Assembly: GCA_023227945.1 (NCBI GenBank)
Contig: JALOCC010000028.1
Coordinates: forward strand, 1-23,729
DNA length: 23,729 nucleotides
Origin: Candidatus Omnitrophota bacterium
GTDB taxonomy: Bacteria; Omnitrophota; Gorgyraeia; Duberdicusellales; 4484-171
Direction: 5' to 3'
The translations under genes and the position numbers were made by a program. Below are positions 14,956 through 21,196 of this stretch, piece by piece; within the stretch, counting starts at the first letter, position 1, and each line of letters opens with the position of its first letter. The notes under the pieces were generated by a model. That model was not told the origin of the DNA, made no database searches, and saw only the letters and a list, made by a program, of their open reading frames with translations.

Positions 14956-15960
14956 CTATTCAGCCTTAAGCGGGCGATTCATTAAATCTTTTACAGCCGC
15001 TATTGGCGATTTATTCTTATAAAGCATATAATAGATTTCTCTTGTTATCGGCATATCTATTTTATATTTTCTGCTCAAATTGTAAACCGATTTTACAGTA
15101 GTCACACCTTCTGCGACCATTTTCATATTTTTCAATATATTATCAATCTTTTCACCTTTTCCGATTTTCTCGCCAACATAGCGATTTCTTGAAAACATAG
15201 AAAAACAAGTAGTACATAAATCACCTATCCCACTTATACCAAGAAAGGCTTTCTCATTTATTTTTAAAGCTCGGGCAAAACGCATCATTTCCTTGAGGCC
15301 TCGGCAAATAAGCGCTGATTTTGTATTTGTACCGAAGCCTAAACCGTCGGATATACCGCAAGCAATTGCTATTACATTTTTTAAAGCGCCAGCTGTTTCA
15401 ATTCCCTCCACATCACTATTAGTATATAACCTTAAATTTGTTTCTTTAAATAATTCCTGTATTTTTTCTGCATTCTTAGAAGAATGCGATGCAACAGTAG
15501 CAACCGTAGGAATATTTTTTGCTACTTCTTTTGCTATTGTCGGCCCGGACAAAACTACTATTTGTTTGGAATTGATATTTAATTCCTGTTTTATTATTTC
15601 GCTTGGCCGCTTGAGGCTTTTTATCTCGATACCTTTCATTACGCTTATAAAGATTTTATTTTTAAATTTAACCTTCGCATCATTGATTCTTCTTAAAACA
15701 GGCTTCAAATGCTCTACCGGAACCGCGATTATAATAATGCGGTTAAGCAGCGCAGCTTTTAAGTCTGAAGTAACACAAACATTGAAGGGTATTTCTATTG
15801 AAGGAAGGAAATCTTTGTTCTCTTGATTCTTTATTATTTTTTTAACTTCTGCCTCAAATGGAGACCATAAAGTTATTTGAAGGTTGCTTTTTTCGGAAAG
15901 AATTACCGCCAGAGTTGTTCCCCAGCTTCCCGCACCTAATATAGATACTGTCTCTTTCAA
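14956..15960 (-). CDS. gpsA: NAD(P)-dependent glycerol-3-phosphate dehydrogenase
   Basis: A 334-aa enzyme reducing dihydroxyacetone phosphate to sn-glycerol-3-phosphate for phospholipid synthesis. Nucleotide-binding GAGSWG is at 9-14, SGPTIAKEV in the middle, and the catalytic-domain signature is GALKNVIAIACGISDGLGFGTNTKSALI. The length is normal. The start is TTG (15958-15960): a GAGGAGAAG purine-rich Shine-Dalgarno precedes it and no in-frame ATG lies upstream. The gene follows tRNA-Gly on the same strand, separated by a palindromic repeat. Confidence 0.96.
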   Translation of the reverse strand: MKETVSILGAGSWGTTLAVILSEKSNLQITLWSPFEAEVKKIIKNQENKDFLPSIEIPFNVCVTSDLKAALLNRIIIIAVPVEHLKPVLRRINDAKVKFKNKIFISVMKGIEIKSLKRPSEIIKQELNINSKQIVVLSGPTIAKEVAKNIPTVATVASHSSKNAEKIQELFKETNLRLYTNSDVEGIETAGALKNVIAIACGISDGLGFGTNTKSALICRGLKEMMRFARALKINEKAFLGISGIGDLCTTCFSMFSRNRYVGEKIGKGEKIDNILKNMKMVAEGVTTVKSVYNLSRKYKIDMPITREIYYMLYKNKSPIAAVKDLMNRPLKAE

Positions 15961-16001
15961 CTCTTCTCCTCTTCTTTATTTGTGATAGTTATTAAAGCAT
16001 A

Positions 16002-16072
16002 AATAGTCCACAGTCAATAGACCATAGCCCATAGTTTAATTCTGTGGACTATTAACTGTCGACTATGGACTA
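16002..16072. repeat. TAGTCCACAG / CTATGGACT palindromic repeat
   Basis: AATAGTCCACAG (16002-16013) and CTGTGGACTATT (16042-16053) are perfect inverted copies. Further ATAGACCATAG and GACTATGGACTA words (16017-16072) extend the pairing. It fills the gap between tRNA-Gly and gpsA and is a sequence family distinct from the CACAGAT and CGTGTTAC repeats. Confidence 0.8.
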
Positions 16073-16074
16073 AA

Positions 16075-16148
16075 TGGAGCGGGCGATCGGGATCGAACCG
16101 ACATATCCAGCTTGGAAGGCTAGTGTTCTGCCATTGAACTACGCCCGC
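16075..16148 (-). tRNA. tRNA-Gly (anticodon TCC), CCA encoded
   Basis: A - strand tRNA with acceptor GCGGGCG (16142-16148)/CGCCCGC (16079-16085), discriminator T at 16078 and encoded CCA at 16075-16077. The anticodon stem CTAGC/GCTGG encloses CTTCCAA, giving TCC. It is the only one of the five tRNAs here with an encoded CCA. Confidence 0.95.
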
Positions 16149-16168
16149 GTTATTCCAGCTATCAGACA

Positions 16169-16452
16169 TGGGCAGGGGAGGATTTGTATGCGCCCTTCGG
16201 CGAAGCCGAAGATTCTTTGTGGTGCATCCAAATATCCGCTGCTATAAACTAAAATTTTGTCAGGCTAATCAATGCCAGCAAATCATCAGTAAATTATATG
16301 CCCTGCTTCGCCATTCGCCACCATAATACTTCGGTGCGGCTTCGCAGGAGCATTCTTCTTCGCCCGGCGAAACAAAAGAACCTGTTCCTTCGAAGCCTTA
16401 CCGGTGGTTTAAATTAGTGTAAGGCGAAGAAGAATGGGCAGGGGAGGATTTG
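16169..16452. repeat. 18-bp duplication of the tRNA-Tyr 3' end flanking a palindrome-rich insert
   Basis: The 18 bp at 16435-16452 (tRNA-Tyr discriminator through T loop, TGGGCAGGGGAGGATTTG on +) recur exactly at 16169-16186. Between them the insert holds CTTCGGC-GAA-GCCGAAG (16195-16211), a pair of 14-bp perfect inverted arms CATTCTTCTTCGCC/GGCGAAGAAGAATG (16351-16364/16423-16436) and GCCTTAC/GTAAGGC (16395-16401/16419-16425). No protein gene is visible. The distal copy is followed after 20 nt by tRNA-Gly, the short spacing expected of a Tyr-Gly tRNA cluster. Confidence 0.9.
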
Positions 16453-16517
16453 AACCTCCGAAGTGCAAGCACAACAGATTTACAGTCTGTCCCTTTTGAC
16501 CGCTCAGGAACCTGCCC
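16435..16517 (-). tRNA. tRNA-Tyr (anticodon GTA)
   Basis: An 83-nt class II tRNA. The acceptor GGGCAGG (16511-16517) pairs with CCTGCCC (16436-16442), discriminator A at 16435. The anticodon stem ACAGA/TCTGT encloses CTGTAAA, giving GTA. A long variable arm and the T arm GGAGG-TTCAAAT-CCTCC are present. No CCA; a palindrome begins directly at its 3' end. Confidence 0.95.
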
Positions 16518-16521
16518 GTTT

Positions 16522-16723
16522 TTCACAGATCGTTTTGCACAGATAATCACAGATTTACAAAACAGATGATCACAGATTTGAGAAAGTATCAGGTAACAGG
16601 TATCACGTAACACGTCATTGAATAAACAGAGAATTTAAAAAGGCGTGATACGTGTTACGTGCGACGTGATACACAATCTATCTGTGCTCATCTGTGATTT
16701 CCAATCTGTGACCATCTGTGTTT
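16522..16723. repeat. Composite CACAGAT + CGTGTTAC inverted repeat, copy 4 (Thr-Tyr tRNA spacer)
   Basis: The outer arms are CACAGAT words (about 16522-16577) and their inverse (about 16677-16723). Nested inside is a second inverted pair built of ATCACGTAACACGT (about 16586-16617) and CGTGATACGTGTTACGTG (about 16643-16672). The whole Thr-Tyr spacer is repeat; no gene is seen. Confidence 0.85.
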
Positions 16724-16725
16724 AA

Positions 16726-16798
16726 AGCCCAGGAAAGGACTCGAACCTTCGACCTGAGGTTTACAAAACCCCTGCTCTACCAACTGAGCTACCTGGGC
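16726..16798 (-). tRNA. tRNA-Thr (anticodon TGT)
   Basis: A 73-nt tRNA. The acceptor GCCCAGG (16792-16798) pairs with CCTGGGC (16727-16733), discriminator T at 16726. The D arm is GCTCAGTTGGTAGAGC. The anticodon stem GGGGT/ACCTC (one G-U) encloses TTTGTAA, giving TGT. No CCA. It heads a Thr-Tyr-Gly order that resembles the compact thr-tyr-gly clusters of many bacteria. Confidence 0.95.
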
Positions 16799-16803
16799 GC
16801 ATT

Positions 16804-16925
16804 TATCATGTATCACGTCACATGTATCCTCGCCACCATATAAAAATATTTAGGTGAGTCCACTTGGAGTGGAGGTAACACGTTTTTAGAAACGTGATAC
16901 GTGTTACTTGTTACGTGTTACGTGT
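16804..16925. repeat. CGTGTTAC-family repeat overlapping the end of nnrD
   Basis: ATGTATCACGTCACATGT words (about 16804-16828) and a tandem run of CGTGTTAC/TTACGTG words (about 16874-16925) flank a short palindrome (TCCACTTGGAGTGGA, about 16859-16873). The right part includes the nnrD stop (16911-16913) and its last codons. Confidence 0.8.
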
Positions 16926-17771
16926 TGCTAATCTCTTTACTGCTTTCGGTAAATACTCAATTATATCGGAAGCAATCAAACAGGTTTCGGTTTTATCTTT
17001 TGCAGCTAAATCACCGGCTAAGCCGTGTATATACACCCCAAACTTCGCTGCCGTAAGTACATCTATACCTTGAGCCATTAAGCCGACAATAATACCTGTC
17101 AACACATCGCCGCAACCTGCTGTTGCCATACCGGGATTGCCGGTATTATTTTCAAATAACGTTTTGCCATTGCTTACAAGGGTGCGATTGCCCTTAAGAA
17201 TGAGGGTTAAATTATACTTAAAAGCGAATTCCTTGACAAGTTCTTTTCTTTTTGCTTTTATTGCTTTAAGCGTAAGCCCGGTTAAGCGGGAAAATTCAGC
17301 CAGATGCGGAGTTAAAACTATATTTTTTGATTTTCTTTCTTTCAAAACGGTTAAAACAGTAGAAATTGCGTTTAAAGCATCTGCGTCTATAACCATTGGC
17401 TTGTCGACATTCTTAATTACTTTTAAAAGTAGCTTTTGAGCACATGGAGCTTGAGAAGCTCCTCCACCTAAAGCAACTACGTCTATCCTTTCTAACAAAT
17501 CGGTTATTTGCTGAAAGCCTTTTTCCGAAAGATAACCATTTTCTTCGTTAAGAAAAAGGCTTGTCGCTTCTGTAAGTTTAGTTGAGAGTATATTACCGAG
17601 GGATGCGGGAACTGCTGCTCTTACTAAACCCGCGCCCATCCTTAAAGCGGCATTTGCGCATAAAGAAACTGCTCCGGTTAGCCCCGGCGAGCCTCCCAAA
17701 ACAAAAACATAACCATAATCGCCTTTATAGGTGTCAAGTTTACGCTTTATTAGTTGTTTCGGCAGCTTCAT
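16911..17771 (-). CDS. nnrD: ADP-dependent (S)-NAD(P)H-hydrate dehydratase
   Basis: A 286-aa metabolite-repair enzyme dehydrating damaged NAD(P)HX back to NAD(P)H. The ribokinase-like fold motifs include VFVLGGSPGLTGAVSLCANAALRMGAGLV (22-50), LGGGASQ and the nucleotide-binding NPGMATAGCGDVLTG near the C-terminal third. Only the dehydratase domain is present; the NnrE epimerase fused to it in many bacteria is missing, and no separate copy is in the window. The last residues (about TRNT) and stop are encoded by a CGTGTTAC repeat. Only a weak Shine-Dalgarno precedes the ATG, and the upstream spacer is another repeat. Confidence 0.92.
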   Translation of the reverse strand: MKLPKQLIKRKLDTYKGDYGYVFVLGGSPGLTGAVSLCANAALRMGAGLVRAAVPASLGNILSTKLTEATSLFLNEENGYLSEKGFQQITDLLERIDVVALGGGASQAPCAQKLLLKVIKNVDKPMVIDADALNAISTVLTVLKERKSKNIVLTPHLAEFSRLTGLTLKAIKAKRKELVKEFAFKYNLTLILKGNRTLVSNGKTLFENNTGNPGMATAGCGDVLTGIIVGLMAQGIDVLTAAKFGVYIHGLAGDLAAKDKTETCLIASDIIEYLPKAVKRLATRNT

Positions 17772-17784
17772 CTTATTTTTGCTT

Positions 17785-17909
17785 TACACAGATTAACACA
17801 GATTACGTATCACGCCACACGTAGCATGTAACACGTTTTTAAAGACGTGTTACATGATACTTTCTCAAAATCTGCGATCATCTGTTTTGCTTCTGCGATC
17901 ATCTGTGTT
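17785..17909. repeat. Composite CACAGAT + CGTGTTAC inverted repeat, copy 5 (acpS-nnrD spacer)
   Basis: The outer arms are ACACAGATTAACACAGAT (about 17786-17804) and ATCTGCGATCATCTG/ATCATCTGTG words (about 17869-17909). The nested inner pair is TACGTATCACGCCACACGTAG... and ...GACGTGTTACATGATAC (about 17805-17861). It shares the GATACTTTCTCAAAATCTG junction, in reverse complement and with one extra base, with copy 4, so the two families travel together. The acpS stop lies inside the outer arm. Confidence 0.85.
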
Positions 17910-18252
17910 TCTGCGCAACAGCACAAGCCACAGCATAATCCTCAATGTGGCTTATTGAAAGTAAAATTTCTACATCAAGCTTTTTTTTGAACTCACAATA
18001 AGGAGCGCCATTTTTACGATTAAGTATTATTATGTCGTTTAATGCCAGTGGGTATTCTTTTGAAATCGCCTTAATCACTGCCTCTTTTGCGGCAAATCTG
18101 GCAGCCAAACGCTGATAATACATTTTTCCGTCAGATATATTTTTCAGTTCCTTACTATCAAAAACGCGCTTAAGAAAATCCTTACCCCACTTTTCAATGG
18201 CGCTTTGCATTTTCCCCACCTTAACCATATCTATGCCTATGCCCATTACCAT
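17899..18252 (-). CDS. acpS: Holo-[acyl-carrier-protein] synthase
   Basis: A 117-aa enzyme transferring 4'-phosphopantetheine from CoA to acyl carrier protein. The metal-binding Asp is D8 in GIGIDMV and the second site is E57 in RFAAKEAVIKA (52-62). The length is normal for AcpS. The ATG lies 12 nt after the pdxJ stop; a second ATG two codons later is possible. The C-terminus reads ...AVAQKHR-stop, and the CAC-AGA-TGA encoding its last residues and stop is the CACAGATGA of a dispersed repeat, so the repeat supplied the present 3' end. Confidence 0.95.
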   Translation of the reverse strand: MVMGIGIDMVKVGKMQSAIEKWGKDFLKRVFDSKELKNISDGKMYYQRLAARFAAKEAVIKAISKEYPLALNDIIILNRKNGAPYCEFKKKLDVEILLSISHIEDYAVACAVAQKHR

Positions 18253-18264
18253 TTTACTTATAAA

Positions 18265-18981
18265 TTAACTTACCAGCCCAAACATTTCCTCAACTGCCGC
18301 AACCAGGCCTACAAATACTGAACGGCAGATTATTGAATGGCCTATGTTAAGCTCTTCTATCTCTTTTATTTTAGCTATGTCTTTTACGTTTTCATAATCA
18401 AGGCCGTGGCCGGCGGCAACAAAAAACCCTAAAGTTTTGGCAAACCTGGCAGCTTGTTTTATTTTTATCAATTCTCGTTTTACCCCTGCTACTGATTTAG
18501 CTTCAGAGTATTTTCCGGTATTAAATTCAATCAGGTCCGCGCCTGTTTTTTTTGCTTTCTCAATTTGCTTTTTATTTGGGTCTATAAAAAGGCTTACAAC
18601 GATACCGCCCTGTTTTAAACTCTCAACCGCTTTCTCTACTTTTTTATAATTATTACGATTCATAAGGTCAATCCCGCCTTCGGTAGTAAGTTCGCGCCTG
18701 CGCTCCGGAACAAGCGTAGATTGTTCGGGCTTAATATTTAAGGCAAAATCAACTATGTCTTTATTTACGGACATTTCCATATTAAAAGGCACTTTGATTG
18801 CTTTTTTAATAAATAAGATGTCTCTTTCTTTTATGTGCCGGCGGTCTTCCCGTAAATGCGCAACTATTGAATTGCATCCTGCGTATTCGCAAAGTAAGGC
18901 GCCGACAACCGGATCAGGATAGACTGTGCCTCTGGCTTCTCTTAAAGTGGCTATATGGTCAATGTTAACGCCTAATTTCAT
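18265..18981 (-). CDS. pdxJ: Pyridoxine 5'-phosphate synthase
   Basis: A 238-aa TIM-barrel enzyme that condenses 1-deoxyxylulose 5-phosphate with 3-amino-1-phosphohydroxyacetone in DXP-dependent vitamin B6 synthesis. Signatures: LGVNIDHIATLREARGT (3-19), HLREDRRHI (about 42-50), MEMSV, TLVPERRRELTTEGG, AGHGLDY and the ELNIGHSIICRSVFVGL phosphate-binding end. PdxJ next to AcpS is a common proteobacterial order (pdxJ-acpS). Only a weak Shine-Dalgarno lies before the ATG, which follows a CACAGAT repeat. Confidence 0.96.
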   Translation of the reverse strand: MKLGVNIDHIATLREARGTVYPDPVVGALLCEYAGCNSIVAHLREDRRHIKERDILFIKKAIKVPFNMEMSVNKDIVDFALNIKPEQSTLVPERRRELTTEGGIDLMNRNNYKKVEKAVESLKQGGIVVSLFIDPNKKQIEKAKKTGADLIEFNTGKYSEAKSVAGVKRELIKIKQAARFAKTLGFFVAAGHGLDYENVKDIAKIKEIEELNIGHSIICRSVFVGLVAAVEEMFGLVS

Positions 18982-18991
18982 CTTTTTTAGT

Positions 18992-19055
18992 ATACAGATA
19001 ATCGCAGATTTTTATCTGTGATCATCTGCGTCTACCATCTGTGATCATCTGTGTA
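18992..19055. repeat. CACAGAT-family inverted repeat, copy 6 (shortest)
   Basis: The left arm ACAGATAATCGCAGAT (about 18994-19009) and right arm of two ATCTGTGATCATCTG words (about 19014-19055) are separated by only about 3 nt, giving a tight hairpin. It starts directly after the stop codon of the cdaR-like small gene (19056-19058). Confidence 0.85.
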
Positions 19056-19196
19056 TCAAATTTTAACGCCTTTAGTTATTTCGCTGCTTACGTACAACCA
19101 GACAATTATTGCCAAAACCAAGGAAATTAGCTTAAGCCAAAAATTGTAAGTTACAAGTTCTTTTAGGTTTATTTTTCTTAATCGAAAAAGCTTCAT
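19056..19196 (-). CDS. Truncated YbbR/CdaR-like membrane protein (N-terminal helix only)
   Basis: A 46-aa frame. A basic N-terminus (MKLFRLRKINLKELV) is followed by one transmembrane helix (about NFWLKLISLVLAIIVWLYV) and the tail SSEITKGVKI. This is the look of the N-terminal anchor of CdaR/YbbR, the usual partner encoded after cdaA, which normally continues into extracytoplasmic YbbR repeats. Here translation ends at a TGA that abuts a CACAGAT repeat, so the gene may have been cut by the repeat. It starts 10 nt after cdaA with a GAGG Shine-Dalgarno. Alternatively it is an intact small cdaA-associated membrane protein. Confidence 0.6.
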   Translation of the reverse strand: MKLFRLRKINLKELVTYNFWLKLISLVLAIIVWLYVSSEITKGVKI

Positions 19197-19206
19197 ATTT
19201 ATATCC

Positions 19207-19956
19207 TCACTTACTTAATTGCCCTTTTAGAATAGTAAGAAGGTCTTGCGGTGTTAAATCTCCAGTTAGCTGGCCGTTTATAGCTAACGATACCTGCCCG
19301 TTTTCTTCTGAAACTATTATAACCAAAGCGTCGCTATGCTCGGAAAGGCCTATTCCTGACCGGTGACGCATACCTAAAGTTTTTTCCAGGTTCAAACTTT
19401 CGCTGTGCGGAAAAAGACAGCTGGTGGCAATTATTTTAGCGCCGTCAATAATCAGCCCTCCGTCGTGCAGCGGTGCCAGGGGATGAAATATATTTTGCAG
19501 CAACTCAGAGGTTAAATCGGCATTAATCAAAACACCGCTTTCTATGTAATCATTAAGGCCCATTTCTCTTTTTATCGCGATAAGTGCGCCGGTTTTTTTC
19601 CTTGAGAGTATGCTGACAGCTGAAACAATTTCTCTTAATATCTTTTCTATTTCCTCTTTGCCGAGGCCTTTATAAAAAATGTGGCGTTGGCCAAGCCTTA
19701 TAAGAGCTTCTCTTAGTTCCGGCTGGAATATAACTACTATAATTATTAAATAAAAAGCGAAAAAGTTGGTAAGCAGCCAGCTTAAAACAGTTAAATTTAA
19801 TTTTTGGAAAATAAAATAAGAAGCTATTAATACTATAACTCCCCTTATAAGATAGGCACCTTTTGTACCCTGAAGCGACACAACTACCCTGTAGATGACT
19901 ATCCAAAGGATAATAATCTCAAAAACAGTTTTTAGATTAAGGAATCTTAAAAACAT
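19207..19956 (-). CDS. cdaA: Diadenylate cyclase CdaA (c-di-AMP synthase)
   Basis: A 249-aa membrane enzyme making c-di-AMP from two ATP. Three N-terminal transmembrane segments (about 10-27, 35-51 and 57-77) lead through a coiled region to the DAC domain (about 115-245). Catalytic motifs: HDGG at 164-167 (the DGA site, here with Gly for Ala) and RHR at 197-199 in GMRHRSGIG. The start lies 3 nt after the folP stop, and a CdaR-like remnant follows. c-di-AMP normally controls potassium and osmotic homeostasis and the cell wall. Confidence 0.95.
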   Translation of the reverse strand: MFLRFLNLKTVFEIIILWIVIYRVVVSLQGTKGAYLIRGVIVLIASYFIFQKLNLTVLSWLLTNFFAFYLIIIVVIFQPELREALIRLGQRHIFYKGLGKEEIEKILREIVSAVSILSRKKTGALIAIKREMGLNDYIESGVLINADLTSELLQNIFHPLAPLHDGGLIIDGAKIIATSCLFPHSESLNLEKTLGMRHRSGIGLSEHSDALVIIVSEENGQVSLAINGQLTGDLTPQDLLTILKGQLSK

Positions 19957-19959
19957 AAG

Positions 19960-21171
19960 TTAGTTGTTAATTATGCTTGCCGCTAAGTCGAGCGCTTGTT
20001 TGTTTTCTTTAACATCATGAACCCTTAAAATATTTGCCCCTCGTAATACAGCGATAATCCCAGAGGCAATTGTTCCGTAAAGCCTCTGGTCTGCTTTTTT
20101 ACCGGTAATTTTACCTATGAAAGATTTTCTAGATAAACCTATAAAAATAGGCAGGCCGAAAATTTTAAACTTATAAAGCTCATTTATAATTTTAAGATTA
20201 TCCTGAGTGGTTTTGCCAAAACCTATACCGGGGTCAATTAGAATTTGCTCCGGATTGATTTTTTCCTTATTTAGCATCGAAATTCTTTCCTTAAAAAAAC
20301 TGATAATTTCTTCCGTCACTTTTTTGTATTTCGGATTTACCTGCATAGTCAAGGGGCTAGCCTTCATATGCATTAAAATAACTCCAAGCTTATGTTTCTT
20401 TATCAAGTTTATAATGCCGGGGGATTTACGTAAAGCAGTAATATCGTTTATTATATCTGCCCCTTCCTCGGCAACTACCTTTGCCACATTTAATTTGTTG
20501 GTATCTACGGAAATCAAAATTTCTTTGAATCTTTTTCTCGCGGCGCAAATAACCGGGGCGAGCCTTGCTATTTCTTCTTTTTCCATTATAGGCTTAGAAT
20601 AGGGCCTTGATGATTCAGCGCCCATATCAATCATTGCTGCGCCGGAAGTAACCATTTCCTCTATTTTTCGTAAAACCAAATCCTTAAGCTTGCGGCCGCT
20701 GGCCTCAATAAGCAAACCATCCCCGGAAAAAGAATCGGTTGTTAGATTAATTATACCGCAGATAAGGGGTTTTTTTATTTTTATTGTTTTATCGCGTGCC
20801 CTTAAAATAAATTCCTGCTTGAATAAATTATCCAGATACAAAGACAGGCTTTGTGAAATTTCTTTAAGAGTAAAAGGCTGATTCTTCAGCTTTTCACATA
20901 ATTTTTTAAGTTGGGTTATGCTGCCGAATATTACAGTATCCGTCTTTATATTCTTAACTAACGCACTCCTCTCAACAGCGCTGTCGCTTCCCAGAGAAAG
21001 CAAATGTTGCTTTATGATATTTGCTTCCCATGACTTAATGCCCTCAATCCTAAAAGCGCTATATACACATTTGGGAGAAAGTATATCTATGCCTTCGCAG
21101 CTTACGCCTACCGAAGACAATAAGCCTTTTGCGTTTTTTTCGTTTTCTATTCTAAGAGGAGTGATTATCAT
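19960..21171 (-). CDS. folP: Dihydropteroate synthase with N-terminal extension
   Basis: A 403-aa enzyme joining p-aminobenzoate to dihydropterin pyrophosphate in folate synthesis. The catalytic TIM barrel starts near 135: GIINLTTDSFSGDG (139-152), DMGAESSRP, VDTNKLNVAKVVAEEGADIINDI, DPGIGFGKT, GLSRKSFIG and the final RVHDV. In the first motif the usual NVTPDSF reads NLTTDSF, so Pro is replaced by Thr. About 130 residues precede the barrel, as in the long DHPS forms of clostridia and some other phyla, function unknown. The gene lies 25 nt after ftsH and 3 nt before cdaA. Confidence 0.93.
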   Translation of the reverse strand: MIITPLRIENEKNAKGLLSSVGVSCEGIDILSPKCVYSAFRIEGIKSWEANIIKQHLLSLGSDSAVERSALVKNIKTDTVIFGSITQLKKLCEKLKNQPFTLKEISQSLSLYLDNLFKQEFILRARDKTIKIKKPLICGIINLTTDSFSGDGLLIEASGRKLKDLVLRKIEEMVTSGAAMIDMGAESSRPYSKPIMEKEEIARLAPVICAARKRFKEILISVDTNKLNVAKVVAEEGADIINDITALRKSPGIINLIKKHKLGVILMHMKASPLTMQVNPKYKKVTEEIISFFKERISMLNKEKINPEQILIDPGIGFGKTTQDNLKIINELYKFKIFGLPIFIGLSRKSFIGKITGKKADQRLYGTIASGIIAVLRGANILRVHDVKENKQALDLAASIINN

Positions 21172-21196
21172 TTACAGTTTTGAAGTTTGAAGGTAA

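Noticed and set aside
15293..15826. 177-aa + strand ORF
   Set aside because: It is antisense to gpsA, whose motifs span this region.
16169..16186. A second complete tRNA-Tyr gene
   Set aside because: Only the last 18 nt are present; no anticodon arm or 5' half precedes it on the - strand.
16398..16613. 71-aa - strand ORF
   Set aside because: It runs through tRNA-Tyr and a repeat, so it is a chance frame.
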